Of a stretch of DNA of 64,000 nt, positions 53,022 through 62,075 are shown piece after piece. The translations under genes and the position numbers were made by a program. Source of the DNA: Flavobacterium pisciphilum (GTDB lineage Bacteria > Bacteroidota > Bacteroidia > Flavobacteriales > Flavobacteriaceae); the NCBI RefSeq assembly GCF_020905345.1, contig NZ_JAJJMO010000001.1, positions 3,038,001 to 3,102,000 of the forward strand. Reading direction: 5' to 3'. Under the pieces are notes generated by a model that had not been told where the DNA came from, made no database searches, and worked only from the letters and a program-made list of their open reading frames with translations. The first letter of the stretch is position 1. Each line of letters starts with the position of its first letter.

Positions 53022-54032
53022 TCACTCTTTGTTAAGTCCCTTAACTACTTTATCAAAGTCAGATACTATTTTTTGAGTTTTATTAAAGTTATCGTATTCG
53101 TGAGAAGCTTTGTTTATTGCTTGTTGGTGGGAAATTGTTCCTAAACCTTCTAAAACTTTATATTCGTTAAAATTAAGAAACTTGTTCACACTTTCTGCCA
53201 AGGCTTCCATTGTAAAAGTATTTTGACGTTCAATAAGATTTTCGATATAATCAAAATATGCTGATACAGTACGTTCCAGTTGTTTGATTTCTTTTTCTTC
53301 TAAATAGTTTTTGGCTATTCCTGTGTCTAACTTTAAAATTCTTCCGTCTGGCGAATTTTTGAAAGTTGTTAATCCCATTTGTGGTTTTGAACTATCGGCT
53401 TTTAAATAAATAATTTCGGCTGCTGTTTTGCCTGTAATTGCAAAGTGGAATTTGTTTTGGACAGTAGCATAAAAGTTTTTAGTTACCTCTGCTTTTGGGT
53501 TGTAATCGATGCTACATTCTGCAAATATATCTGTGATTTGTTGGTAGATTCTACGCTCACTTGCACGGATAGAGCGAACTCTATCCAATAATTCTCTAAA
53601 ATAATCTTTACCAAATGTGGTTGTGCCCTGTTTTAATCGTTCATCATCCATTGCAAAACCTTTGATGATGTACTCTTTCAGGGTGGTGGTTGCCCAAATA
53701 CGAAACTGGGTTGCTTTGGTTGAATTTACTCTATATCCAACCGAAATTATTGCATCTAAATTGTAGTATTCAATGTTGCGTTTTACTTCTCTATCTCCTT
53801 CTTTTTGAACTTGTGCAAATTTTGCACTTGTTGCCTCTTTTAGTAATTCATTCTCTTGATAAATGTTTTTCAAGTGTTTGGTCACTACTGTTCTGTCTAC
53901 TTCAAATAATTCCGCTATTTTCAGTTGCGTAAGCCAAATAGTTTCTCCCTGAATAAAAGCTTCTATTTTAATATTTCCATTTGGTGCGGAATATAAAATA
54001 AAGTCATTGTTATTTGGTGTTAATTCACTCAC
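53022..54032 (-). CDS. RhuM family protein
   Basis: A 336-aa protein of the RhuM family, named from a Salmonella pathogenicity island gene. The N-terminus has IKIEAFIQGETIWLTQLKIAELFEVDRTVVTKHLKNIYQ, an antirepressor-like DNA-binding region, followed by RNIEYYNLDAIISVGYRVNSTKATQFRIWATTTLKEYI. Such genes sit in accessory islands and are often linked to restriction-modification or phage genes, none of which are seen here. The function is not established. It lies just after a tRNA gene, a usual island site. Confidence 0.88.
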   Translation of the reverse strand: MSELTPNNNDFILYSAPNGNIKIEAFIQGETIWLTQLKIAELFEVDRTVVTKHLKNIYQENELLKEATSAKFAQVQKEGDREVKRNIEYYNLDAIISVGYRVNSTKATQFRIWATTTLKEYIIKGFAMDDERLKQGTTTFGKDYFRELLDRVRSIRASERRIYQQITDIFAECSIDYNPKAEVTKNFYATVQNKFHFAITGKTAAEIIYLKADSSKPQMGLTTFKNSPDGRILKLDTGIAKNYLEEKEIKQLERTVSAYFDYIENLIERQNTFTMEALAESVNKFLNFNEYKVLEGLGTISHQQAINKASHEYDNFNKTQKIVSDFDKVVKGLNKE

Positions 54033-54353
54033 AGTAATATATTTTAGATTTTCTTGTTTTAAGCTATTATTAAAGATTCTAATTTACTAGTTCTATTTAG
54101 TTAGGTAAAAATAGGACAATATTGTGAAATATTTATTAAGCTAGGTAGTTTTGAAAAATAGTTATGTAATTTTTATTTAATAAATTTTAGCACTCTCAAT
54201 CCTTTGGCTTATGTATTTGAGGTTTCAAAATAGTGTGTTTGGTTGATTTGGTGGTGTTGCCCGCCTTCTTTCATCGGGTGCTCCGTAAGGCTTTTTTAAT
54301 TTCAGACCTTTTTTAGAAAAGCTGAAGCTATTAATCTCAGATAATTTAATTCT
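54033..54353. other. Spacer without supported gene
   Basis: 321 bp between the RhuM start and the next gene's stop. No frame, RNA or clear hairpin is supported. Confidence 0.5.
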
Positions 54354-54848
54354 TTACGTTACTTTCTTAATCTCGTTGTGTAAATTTAGAAGTTCGTCAT
54401 AACTCCAATATTTAGAGGTGTTGATATTGTATTTAGTATCGTCTTCATCGAGTAATTCTAAATGATAGAGGTAAGGTCTTCTGTTTGTTTGCTCTTTTAT
54501 ACAAATGTCAATGTTCTTGGTGTTTAGTGTTTCTTCCCATTTGTTATTATATCTGTATCCTTTAAGTGTTATCGTTTTACTATTTATCTCAACTTCATTT
54601 ATGAAGATAATTGCTAATCGAAATGTTTTTATGATAGTATATAACGAAAGCAAAAGGCAGCAACACCCGATAAGGAGTATAACATACATTGAGGTAATCA
54701 CCTTACCATTATTTATTACTATTTCGTAGCTACTCATAGATAAAAATATACCTGCAAGACATAACAAGCCAAAATAGATCAGGATTATAAAAATATCTAA
54801 TCGCTCTATAAACGGAATGTACTTAGATTTAGGTTTTTTATTACTCAT
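54354..54848 (-). CDS. Membrane protein with PH-like domain (164 aa)
   Basis: Two transmembrane helices near the N-terminus (about 14-36 and 47-70) are followed by a soluble beta-rich domain (NEVEINSKTITLKGYRYNNKW onward) that resembles small bacterial PH-like domains. No enzyme motif is seen. It is a single gene in an accessory-looking region; function unknown. Confidence 0.6.
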   Translation of the reverse strand: MSNKKPKSKYIPFIERLDIFIILIYFGLLCLAGIFLSMSSYEIVINNGKVITSMYVILLIGCCCLLLSLYTIIKTFRLAIIFINEVEINSKTITLKGYRYNNKWEETLNTKNIDICIKEQTNRRPYLYHLELLDEDDTKYNINTSKYWSYDELLNLHNEIKKVT

Positions 54849-54902
54849 GTTTTATTAGTTGTTGTAAAGCACAAAATTAAGAGTGCTGGTTTTATCACAA
54901 AA

Positions 54903-54930
54903 AAAATGCTCTCGATTAGGAGAGCATTTT
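54903..54930. terminator. Bidirectional terminator
   Basis: AAAATGCTCTC (54903-54913) pairs with GAGAGCATTTT (54920-54930), after the Lys/Cys-rich gene on the minus strand. Confidence 0.8.
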
Positions 54931-54947
54931 TATATATCTATATATAG

Positions 54948-55136
54948 TTAAGCAACTTTTTTGATAAGATCAAACATAGGACAGCGACTGCAACGCTTGT
55001 TTTCGCTCTTTTTGTATTTTTCACAACAAGAGGATTTACAGTTATCTGCACGCTTTAATTTATCAAGGATTTCTTTTTTCTTCTTCTTCTTTTTATCCTT
55101 TTTCTTGTCCTTGTCTTTTACTTTATCTTTTCCCAA
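54948..55136 (-). CDS. Small Lys-rich, Cys-rich protein (62 aa)
   Basis: The N-terminal 25 residues are almost all Lys and Asp (MGKDKVKDKDKKKDKKKKKK). The C-terminal part has six cysteines: CKSSCCEKY and RCSRCPMF, plus a terminal LIKKVA. The CxxxCC and CxxC pairs could bind zinc or an iron-sulfur cluster, and the basic tail could bind nucleic acid. I recall similar small proteins in Flavobacteriia without known function. It has its own terminator. Confidence 0.65.
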   Translation of the reverse strand: MGKDKVKDKDKKKDKKKKKKKEILDKLKRADNCKSSCCEKYKKSENKRCSRCPMFDLIKKVA

Positions 55137-55201
55137 TTTGTCTTGAATTATAAAACTGGGACAAATATAAGTTATTTTTATATATTCTAAATAAACTTTA
55201 A

Positions 55202-55720
55202 CTATTTTGGATTAATTGCGATAGAACTAGTTACAGTTAATTGTTGAATGTCTCTGTCAAATAGGTATAAACCACCTTTATCATCTCCAATTAAATTGAT
55301 TTTGTCAAGGATAGATTTAGCAGTAGCTTCTTCTTCAATTTGCTCAGCAACATACCATTGTAAGAAGTTATGAGTAGCATAATCTCTCTCAGAGAAAGTA
55401 ATATGTACTAATTCGTTAATAGATTCTGAAACGAATACTTCATGCTTGTAAAGCTCTTCAAACATTTCTTTAAACGTATCGTAGCTCGTTTTTGGAGCTT
55501 TAAGGTCGGTAATTGTAGTTGCACCTCCACGTTCGTTAACATAACGAACTAGTTTTAACATATGTGCACGTTCTTCGTCAGATTGAGTGTACATAAATTC
55601 TGCAATACCTTCTAGGCCATGTGCCTCTGCCCAACAAGCCATTGATAAATAGGTTTGAGAAGATTCTGCTTCTATTCGGATTTGCTTGTTTAGCGCTGTT
55701 TCAATATTTTTTGATAACAT
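55202..55720 (-). CDS. Ferritin (non-haem)
   Basis: A 172-aa four-helix ferritin. Ferroxidase residues: Glu in RIEAESSQTYLSMACW, EEAH-type motif in SDEERAHMLKLVRY, and EQIEEEATAKSILDKI. It oxidises and stores iron in the cytoplasm, forming a 24-mer. No haem-ligand Met of bacterioferritin is evident. Confidence 0.95.
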   Translation of the reverse strand: MLSKNIETALNKQIRIEAESSQTYLSMACWAEAHGLEGIAEFMYTQSDEERAHMLKLVRYVNERGGATTITDLKAPKTSYDTFKEMFEELYKHEVFVSESINELVHITFSERDYATHNFLQWYVAEQIEEEATAKSILDKINLIGDDKGGLYLFDRDIQQLTVTSSIAINPK

Positions 55721-55812
55721 AATCGTGAGTTTTTTGTAAAGTTAGAAAAAATAATCTAAACCCCTTTTTGAAACCTAAAAACAGGCAACATTTGGATTAA
55801 TTCTCAATAAAG

Positions 55813-57252
55813 TTAAGGCTTCTCTACAGGGAAAGGTTTCGAAAAAACAGCTTTATTAATGATCGGATTTAGTGATTCTTCGGGAGTAAATCCGTCAGTA
55901 AATTTTCGCATAACGTACTGTTTTGTTGTAGTGTCATAATAACCTAAAATATGGAAGTCTTTAAATTTTAAGATATTTGGCAATGTTACTTTTCTATTCT
56001 GTTCTAAAAAGTAGTTAATGTTGTCAAGGGCAAATGGCTGCTGTTCGAATTTGGTAAATTCATTGTTTTGATTCAATGTACTCTCAAAAAAAACAGTCTC
56101 AGAAGAAGAGAGACCAAAGTCCCAAGTGTATAACTGATCATTAACGGTATAATACCTTTTTTCAATTTTAGGAACACCACCTAAAGTAACTAATGTATTT
56201 TGGCTGTTTTTAAAAACAGATATAGCGATATCTAAATAGGAGAGGCGTTGCAAAAACTTACTTGTATTTTTTAACTCTTTGGTTCTTTGGTTTTCCCCTT
56301 GAATAAGTAGAGGAGAACTTTTAAAACGGATAGTGTCATTTTTCATGACTTTAAAACTTTTTAACGTTTCACCAGAATTATAGTCTTTTATATCAAATAA
56401 AAGCTCATCCTGAGTTGCATTAATCTGGTAAATTTTGTCATTATATAAAAATGAGTTGCCTAACTTTTTAGGGTTATTTATAACCGATTGAGTGAAGTTT
56501 TTCTCAGTAAGATCATTAGTCTCAAGATTAATATCAAATACTTGTGTTTTGGTAGGATTATGATCTAAAGTCAAAATGATATGTTCATTGAGCATGTAAA
56601 TTTTGCTTTTTTTGGAGCTTTTAAATAAAGGATTGTACTCATCCAACTCAATTTTTTCAATAGGGTTTTCTGTTATAACCTGGTTAAAAGACAGACGCTG
56701 TGTTTTTTTGTCTAGAAAAGTGTAGGCAGAAAAATCAAATAGTTTTTCCTCTACAATTCCGTTTTTAAAAACATAAACAATTAATTCAGGTTCTACTAAA
56801 TCTCTTGTAACAATATAGAATAGATTATTCTTCTGAAATGTAGTTATTACAAACTGGCTCGAAATAGGAGAATTATAACTGAGCATTTTATAGGTTTTGC
56901 CCTCTAAATAATATTTAACTACCAAAATACTTTTATAATCTTCCGTAGCCCAATAAAGAGTTGGATTACCATCTTCACTAAAACTGTATCCAATTATGGA
57001 GTGGTTTTCTAGATTGGTACGTGGAACAGTAATATCAGATTTTAAGAATAATGCACTATTGTATTTTAAGATAGTGAGGTTTTCAGTATTAGTTGCAAAG
57101 ACAAAAACATCATGTGTTGCTGTATTTTCAACATTCAGAATCATATTAGATTCATCGTATTTCTTAAAATCCAACGGATATGAATTCAATACTGTTTGAC
57201 CTATTAGTATTGATTTGTGGAATATAAGAAAGAAAAGGAATAGTTTTTTCAT
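55813..57252 (-). CDS. Secreted protein of unknown function, paralogue of 59978-61414
   Basis: A 479-aa protein with a signal peptide (first ~18 residues, MKKLFLFFLIFHKSILIG). The body is a series of beta strands with repeated patterns like YDSKLYQI and LYWATEDYKSI, suggesting a beta-propeller or similar fold. It aligns with the protein at 59978-61414 over the full length, including the C-terminal LGYYDTTTKQYVMRKFTDG. The function of this family is unknown to me. Confidence 0.7.
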   Translation of the reverse strand: MKKLFLFFLIFHKSILIGQTVLNSYPLDFKKYDESNMILNVENTATHDVFVFATNTENLTILKYNSALFLKSDITVPRTNLENHSIIGYSFSEDGNPTLYWATEDYKSILVVKYYLEGKTYKMLSYNSPISSQFVITTFQKNNLFYIVTRDLVEPELIVYVFKNGIVEEKLFDFSAYTFLDKKTQRLSFNQVITENPIEKIELDEYNPLFKSSKKSKIYMLNEHIILTLDHNPTKTQVFDINLETNDLTEKNFTQSVINNPKKLGNSFLYNDKIYQINATQDELLFDIKDYNSGETLKSFKVMKNDTIRFKSSPLLIQGENQRTKELKNTSKFLQRLSYLDIAISVFKNSQNTLVTLGGVPKIEKRYYTVNDQLYTWDFGLSSSETVFFESTLNQNNEFTKFEQQPFALDNINYFLEQNRKVTLPNILKFKDFHILGYYDTTTKQYVMRKFTDGFTPEESLNPIINKAVFSKPFPVEKP

Positions 57253-57362
57253 GTGTGTTTATCGATAATAGTCATTCCAAATTTATCTCTTTATTTTATC
57301 AATAAAAAATTAAATGGTGACCAATGAGATAGCTTTAGGATCTGGATTAAAGATATAAAAAA

Positions 57363-57394
57363 AGTCCTAAAAGAATATTGTTTCCTTTAGGACT
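57363..57394. terminator. Terminator after the CAT-like gene
   Basis: AGTCCTAAA (57363-57371) pairs with TTTAGGACT (57386-57394), T-rich on both sides; 44 bp after the stop at 57438. Confidence 0.8.
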
Positions 57395-57437
57395 CGATTT
57401 TTTATTAAGACCAAAATCATAGACAGAATATACTAGC

Positions 57438-58079
57438 TTAAATAAGATCTTGGTTGTTCATTGATTCTTGAAAATAATCTACAAACCGACCTACATGTAA
57501 ACCATCCATTAAGGCGTGATGTACATGAACAGACATAGACATAGTTCGTTTACCAGTTTCAGAAACCATCATTTTACCAAAAGAAACTTTTGGGCAACTA
57601 TCTGGAAAACTATAACTTCTGGCATGAGAGAGCGAAGTGAAATTGACCCAAGGAATAGCCGAAAAATGAATGACATTATCTTCATCAAAAGTTCGAGTAA
57701 AAAGACCCGTTGTATTTTGAATACGTTCAATTTCTGTCAATGCAATTTGTTCGAATGTTCTAAAATCTGAATTGTATTCGATTAAAGAAAAACCAAAAGT
57801 ACCATCTTCTCTACCAATTGTTGCAGAACCATTAATAGTATCATGTACATATATTTGATCGTTGGCGATTCTGTACTTAAAAGGTTCAATTGCATTTATT
57901 GCGTCTAATGTTTTGTGTAGGTAATAAATAAAAAAAGAAGAATTTAATTTCTTGGCATTTGCATACCCAATGGTACAATCAATTTCGACGGTAACACCAA
58001 AAAAGGGTTCCTCCATTTGTTTAAAAAACAGAAAGTGTTCTTTTCTGTTCCAATTTTCCAAATCTAAAAGAGACTTCAT
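57438..58079 (-). CDS. Chloramphenicol acetyltransferase-like protein
   Basis: A 213-aa protein of the CAT fold, with the catalytic HHxxxDG motif HHALMDGLHVGRF (H188, D192) and the N-terminal WNRKEHFLFFKQMEEPFF typical of type A CATs. The true CAT enzymes acetylate chloramphenicol with acetyl-CoA as trimers. Many chromosomal relatives in Flavobacteria have unknown substrates, so resistance should not be assumed. Its start overlaps the HAD gene stop by 1 bp. Confidence 0.85.
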   Translation of the reverse strand: MKSLLDLENWNRKEHFLFFKQMEEPFFGVTVEIDCTIGYANAKKLNSSFFIYYLHKTLDAINAIEPFKYRIANDQIYVHDTINGSATIGREDGTFGFSLIEYNSDFRTFEQIALTEIERIQNTTGLFTRTFDEDNVIHFSAIPWVNFTSLSHARSYSFPDSCPKVSFGKMMVSETGKRTMSMSVHVHHALMDGLHVGRFVDYFQESMNNQDLI

Positions 58080-58786
58080 TATATTAATTTGTTTACTACT
58101 TCAGTTATTTTTTCAAAAGTAAAAAAGTTTTCATGCTCTACTTTATGATTAATTTTTTCATGCTCCCAAGTGGTGTGAAATGGAATATGAACGGCATATC
58201 CTCCGATTCCTAAAACAGGCAAGACATCTGATTTTAATGAATTTCCAATCATTAAAAATTCATCAGCATTGATGTCCAAACGTTTTAATAGTTTTTCATA
58301 ATCAATTTCTTGTTTATCAGACATCACTTCAATATGGTGAAAATAGTGCCCTAAACCAGAACGATGCAGTTTACTGTGTTGGTCTTTTAAATCCCCTTTT
58401 GTAGCAACAACCAGTTTGTATTTGCCATGAAGGGCTTGTAAGGTTTCTTCAACACCATCAAGTAAATCAATAGGTTTTTCAAGTAATTCTTTTCCGTATT
58501 CGATGATTTTACCAATAACCTCAATCTGAATTGTGTTGTTTGAAATTAGCATAGCAGCTTCAATCATCGAAAGAATATATCCTTTAATCCCGTAACCATA
58601 TAAAGATAGATTCTGAATCTCAGTTTTAAATAATTCTTGTGATAGTCCTTGATGTGAAAGATAATCTTGCATTAAAACACAAAATTTTTGTTCCGTTTCC
58701 TGAAAGTAAGGTTCGTTTACAAATAAAGTATCATCGGCATCAAATGCGATTACTTTTAGTTTTGATATTTTGTCTTTATGTAACAT
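58079..58786 (-). CDS. HAD-superfamily hydrolase
   Basis: A 235-aa phosphatase-like protein with HAD motif I AFDADDTLF (nucleophile Asp), motif II VVATKGD, a Lys region and motif IV MIGNSLKSDVLPVLGIGG, and a helical cap in between. Substrate is not visible. It is coupled to the CAT-like gene. Confidence 0.88.
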   Translation of the reverse strand: MLHKDKISKLKVIAFDADDTLFVNEPYFQETEQKFCVLMQDYLSHQGLSQELFKTEIQNLSLYGYGIKGYILSMIEAAMLISNNTIQIEVIGKIIEYGKELLEKPIDLLDGVEETLQALHGKYKLVVATKGDLKDQHSKLHRSGLGHYFHHIEVMSDKQEIDYEKLLKRLDINADEFLMIGNSLKSDVLPVLGIGGYAVHIPFHTTWEHEKINHKVEHENFFTFEKITEVVNKLI

Positions 58787-58942
58787 GATAAATGAATGTT
58801 TTTTAGTTTAAGGTTTTTTTGTTTGCTTCGCCAATTCGACTAAAGCCTTGCGTTGGGTTTTTGTTACAAATTGAAATTCAAATAAACTCAGTCTAGAATC
58901 TTCAAAATCTGCGTAAAAATATTTCGTCAAGAACCAATAATT

Positions 58943-59827
58943 TTATTTATAAAAAAAGCGTTTCAACGAAATCGTCTTGTCATAAAAGGTAATCCTGATT
59001 CCGAACAGTAAAATAGCTCCTCCAATAAGCATTTGTACAGTAATCTTTTCATCCAGAAATAACCATGCCAGAATAGAGGTAAGTACTGCCTGACTCAATA
59101 AGCTTAAAGAAACCCTTGTAGCACGCATGTGTTTTGTGGCATAACTTAAAGAAAGCCAAGCGCACAACTGACAGATTACAGCCTGTAGCAGTAATACAAA
59201 CCAACCCGTATTAGAAAATCCAGTAAAAGGTTCATCCAAAGCGTAACAAAGAATTCCTAAATAAATGCTAGAAGCTACTAAGGTAATGGTCATAAAGGAC
59301 AAAACATCAACTTCCGAAAGGACATTTTTACTAACCAATAAATAGATAGAGTATAAGATACCAGATAATACAGCAAGAAGAAAAGCATTGTCAAAACTCA
59401 GATTAATAAAAAACGAAAACCCCACCAATGTAATCATCCCAAATAATGCCACAGCGGTTCCAATCCAAAAATTGGTAGCAGGTTTAGATTTTAAAAATAA
59501 ATAAGAACCAATACCAACCCAAAGCGGAGATAGATTAGTTAATAAGGAAGCTTGAGTAGCGCTCGATTCTTGAATGGCAATATTCCAAACGGCAACATCC
59601 GATGCAAATAAAACCCCACAAAGAGCTGCAAGAATCAGGAATTTGGTATTCGGAAGTTTAAAACTCTTTGTCAAAAGCACATAAGGCAGAAGTAGACTTA
59701 TAGCAAAAGCCATTCGGTAAAAAGCCGAAATCAATCCGGGAGCCAAACGGAGTTTGACTAAAATAGGGAAAATTGATATGCAGAGAATGCCACCAATTAA
59801 AGCCAATCTAGGTTTTGTAATGTTCAT
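58943..59827 (-). CDS. EamA/DMT-family transporter
   Basis: A 294-aa inner-membrane protein with ten predicted helices in two EamA repeats (first around 5-140, second around 150-285). DMT transporters export metabolites or amino acids; no specificity can be read. Single gene, start at 59827. Confidence 0.88.
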   Translation of the reverse strand: MNITKPRLALIGGILCISIFPILVKLRLAPGLISAFYRMAFAISLLLPYVLLTKSFKLPNTKFLILAALCGVLFASDVAVWNIAIQESSATQASLLTNLSPLWVGIGSYLFLKSKPATNFWIGTAVALFGMITLVGFSFFINLSFDNAFLLAVLSGILYSIYLLVSKNVLSEVDVLSFMTITLVASSIYLGILCYALDEPFTGFSNTGWFVLLLQAVICQLCAWLSLSYATKHMRATRVSLSLLSQAVLTSILAWLFLDEKITVQMLIGGAILLFGIRITFYDKTISLKRFFYK

Positions 59828-59905
59828 TTATATAGTATGCTATTGGGGTGTTTTATTTTTTCAGCAAAATTCGACAATTTAAAATTATTTTCGATGTTAA
59901 AAATT

Positions 59906-59941
59906 AAAACGCGTGAATCAATTAAGAGATTCACGCGTTTT
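59906..59941. terminator. Terminator, copy 1 of a duplicated hairpin
   Basis: AAAACGCGTGAATC pairs with GATTCACGCGTTTT around AATTAAGA. It lies after the gene ending at 59978. Almost the same sequence recurs at 61496-61531. Confidence 0.88.
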
Positions 59942-59977
59942 TTTTTTGAAAATAAAAGAGAAAATGGAGATAGATTT

Positions 59978-61414
59978 TTAGTCTACAAATTTTCTTATAA
60001 TATACTCCTTAGTCTTATTGTCATAGTAACCTAAATAATAGGAGTCAGTTTTAAATAATGTTTGTGAGGATACATCCGTGTTTTTATCAAAAAAAGTTCG
60101 AATCTTATCAAATGCCAATGGCTGTAAATCTCCTTTTATATGATTTCCTTCGCTGTCAAATAAACTTTCAATTTTAACTACTTTTCTGTTAGAATAAGAA
60201 TTAAAGCTTTCCATTGTAGGATTAAATGCTACTGTTCCTATCAATGCTCCTATAAGACCAAATTGATTCATTACAGCTTGTCCACCACCTTGTTGTGCTG
60301 CCGATACGCCACCAAAAGTAATCAGAGTGTTTTGTCCAATATGGTAACAAGAAACAGCCGAATTTAAGTTATTTATTTTTCGAATAAATTGAGAGCTGTT
60401 TTCCAGAGTTCTTTTTCCTCCAAAAAAATCACCACCTTCTTGATAGATTTCAGAATTTTTAAAATCAATTGGATCAGTTGCATTTGCAGTGTATTCTTTT
60501 ATAAGATTATCATCTAAATCTTTTATTGTGAAATAAAATAATTCCGAAGAGGATTTTATCTGGTATAATTTGTTTTTGAAATAGAAAGAGTTAGAGTTCA
60601 AGTATAAACGATTATCTGGAATCGTAGGTTTTTTAACCATTTTTTCGGTGGCGCTATAATTGTTTAAATCAATACTAATGACTTGAGTATAATCGACATT
60701 AAAATCAAATGTCATTATGATTTGTTTGTCATCAAAATAGCATTTTCTTTTGTTTGCAGCATCAGTTAATGAAGTTGGGTTTTTAACATTGATGTTTTGC
60801 AATGAAAAAGGACCTTCAAAAGGAAGTTGAGTTTCTTCTAAAACACCATATAAATTTGTTTTTAGATAGTTTTTATTATAAAAATGAAATCCATTTAAAT
60901 CAATTATTTGTTCTTTATGATTTCCTTCTTTATCAAAAATGTGAAGTTTGAAATTATTACTTTTTTTTATAACACTCAGAATATAAAATTTCTCATTTCC
61001 ACTAAATTTTTGTAAAATCTTTTCATCTTTTAAGACAAGAGTGTGTTGTTGTGTTGTAACTTTTTGATTTTTAAAGTCGTACAATTGGGTGAAAATATCT
61101 TTATAATCATTGGATGACCAAAAGAGCCTTGTGTTCTCATTGTTCATATTATAACCAATCATGTTAGAGAATATTTTAGTATTTGGTCTTTCTGTAGAAA
61201 TACTATCAATTAGTTGCATTTTTTCGTTAAGGCGAATAGCTTTTACTTTTACTTTATCACTAACAAATAATGTAACTTCTTTTTTATCATCATTTATAGT
61301 TTGAAAAACATCACGGTTCTTTTTTAAATCGATAGATGTTGAGCTTATAATTTCTTGTGAAAAAGAATTTATACTAGCCAATAATAAGAAAGTAGAAAGT
61401 AATTTTTGAATCAT
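59978..61414 (-). CDS. Secreted protein of unknown function, paralogue of 55813-57252
   Basis: A 478-aa protein with a signal peptide (first ~19 residues, ending NSFSQE) and a beta-rich body like the paralogue: FYILSVIKKS, LYQIKSSSELFYF, and the C-terminal LGYYDNKTKEYIIRKFVD. A Gly/Gln-rich insert near residue 370 (SAAQQGGGQAVMNQFG) is absent from the paralogue. Function unknown. Confidence 0.7.
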   Translation of the reverse strand: MIQKLLSTFLLLASINSFSQEIISSTSIDLKKNRDVFQTINDDKKEVTLFVSDKVKVKAIRLNEKMQLIDSISTERPNTKIFSNMIGYNMNNENTRLFWSSNDYKDIFTQLYDFKNQKVTTQQHTLVLKDEKILQKFSGNEKFYILSVIKKSNNFKLHIFDKEGNHKEQIIDLNGFHFYNKNYLKTNLYGVLEETQLPFEGPFSLQNINVKNPTSLTDAANKRKCYFDDKQIIMTFDFNVDYTQVISIDLNNYSATEKMVKKPTIPDNRLYLNSNSFYFKNKLYQIKSSSELFYFTIKDLDDNLIKEYTANATDPIDFKNSEIYQEGGDFFGGKRTLENSSQFIRKINNLNSAVSCYHIGQNTLITFGGVSAAQQGGGQAVMNQFGLIGALIGTVAFNPTMESFNSYSNRKVVKIESLFDSEGNHIKGDLQPLAFDKIRTFFDKNTDVSSQTLFKTDSYYLGYYDNKTKEYIIRKFVD

Positions 61415-61495
61415 GTTTCAGGTTTGTTTTTTTTGCGAATATCCTGTTTTTTTTTGATTTGCAATAAGACTTGTATGAAATGTTTTCTAAAAATT

Positions 61496-61531
61496 AAAAC
61501 GCGTGAATCGATTAAGAGATTCACGCGTTTT
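61496..61531. terminator. Terminator, copy 2 of a duplicated hairpin
   Basis: Same 14-bp stem as copy 1 with one loop change (A to G). It follows the gene ending at 61542. Confidence 0.88.
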
Positions 61532-61541
61532 ATTATTGAGG

Positions 61542-61817
61542 TTAAGCATTGATAATTTTATTACAAGCTACTTCAATTTGTTTATCCGAAAAAGGCTCAA
61601 GAGCTTTCGCCAACATTCGACTCGTTTTTATACAACCAATCATTTTGGTTCTTAGGTCAATGCAGTCACCGATTTCAGATTCCAGAATAGTTTCGAAAAT
61701 TTTGGTTAAATAATCTGGTTGCTCTCTAAAATCCCCTTCAAGCCAAAGGAATGAAAGGAAGTTTGCCACGGATGGCATTACATCTTCATGTGATGTGTTT
61801 TGATTTTCTTTAGTCAT
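61542..61817 (-). CDS. Hypothetical protein (91 aa)
   Basis: A soluble, helical protein with three cysteines (IGDCIDLRTKMIGCI, EVACNKII) and the stretch VANFLSFLWLEGDF. I do not recognise its family. It is preceded by a strongly structured 5' leader (61834-61921) and followed by a terminator, so it is a complete transcription unit. Confidence 0.65.
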   Translation of the reverse strand: MTKENQNTSHEDVMPSVANFLSFLWLEGDFREQPDYLTKIFETILESEIGDCIDLRTKMIGCIKTSRMLAKALEPFSDKQIEVACNKIINA

Positions 61818-61833
61818 ATCGAAAATATTAAAC

Positions 61834-61921
61834 GCACGAAACCCCCGCTTTAGGTGTGACTAAATATCCAAAGGATAGATTTAGGGCAGTTTCCTGCTCC
61901 AGCACCTTGGCGAGGGTTCGC
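61834..61921 (-). ncRNA. Structured RNA, probably a 5' leader or small RNA of unknown class
   Basis: On the minus strand a closing stem pairs GCGAACCCUCGC (61921-61910) with GCGGGGGUUUCGUGC (61848-61834): 12 pairs with two small bulges. Inside, AGGUG pairs with CACCU (61907-61903 with 61856-61852) and encloses two hairpins: GCAG-GAAA-CUGC (61897-61886) and CUAAAU.AUCC/GGAU.AUUUAG (61884-61860). This is a three-way junction just upstream of the 91-aa gene. It lacks the signatures of SRP RNA, RNase P, tmRNA and the riboswitches I know. A -7 box lies at 61985-61978. Strand is favoured by the GNRA loop. Confidence 0.55.
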
Positions 61922-62075
61922 TTATTGTTAACTTTAAATAAATTTTTATTGAAAGTCCTTTACATATTTAGTCGAGACAAAAATACGATTATAAATTTTG
62001 GAATCACATTAAAAAACAAGAATTATCTTATATTTTAATATTCCACATCTAACATTTCATCTTTCACAAAAAAAG

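Noticed and set aside
57438..58079. Chloramphenicol resistance gene
   Set aside because: The fold and catalytic motif fit, but chromosomal CAT-like proteins of Flavobacteria often have other substrates; resistance cannot be claimed from sequence.
61834..61921. SRP 4.5S RNA as identity of the structured RNA
   Set aside because: The conserved CAGG...GGAA...AGCAG loop of SRP RNA is absent on both strands, and the three-way junction does not fit its rod-like fold.
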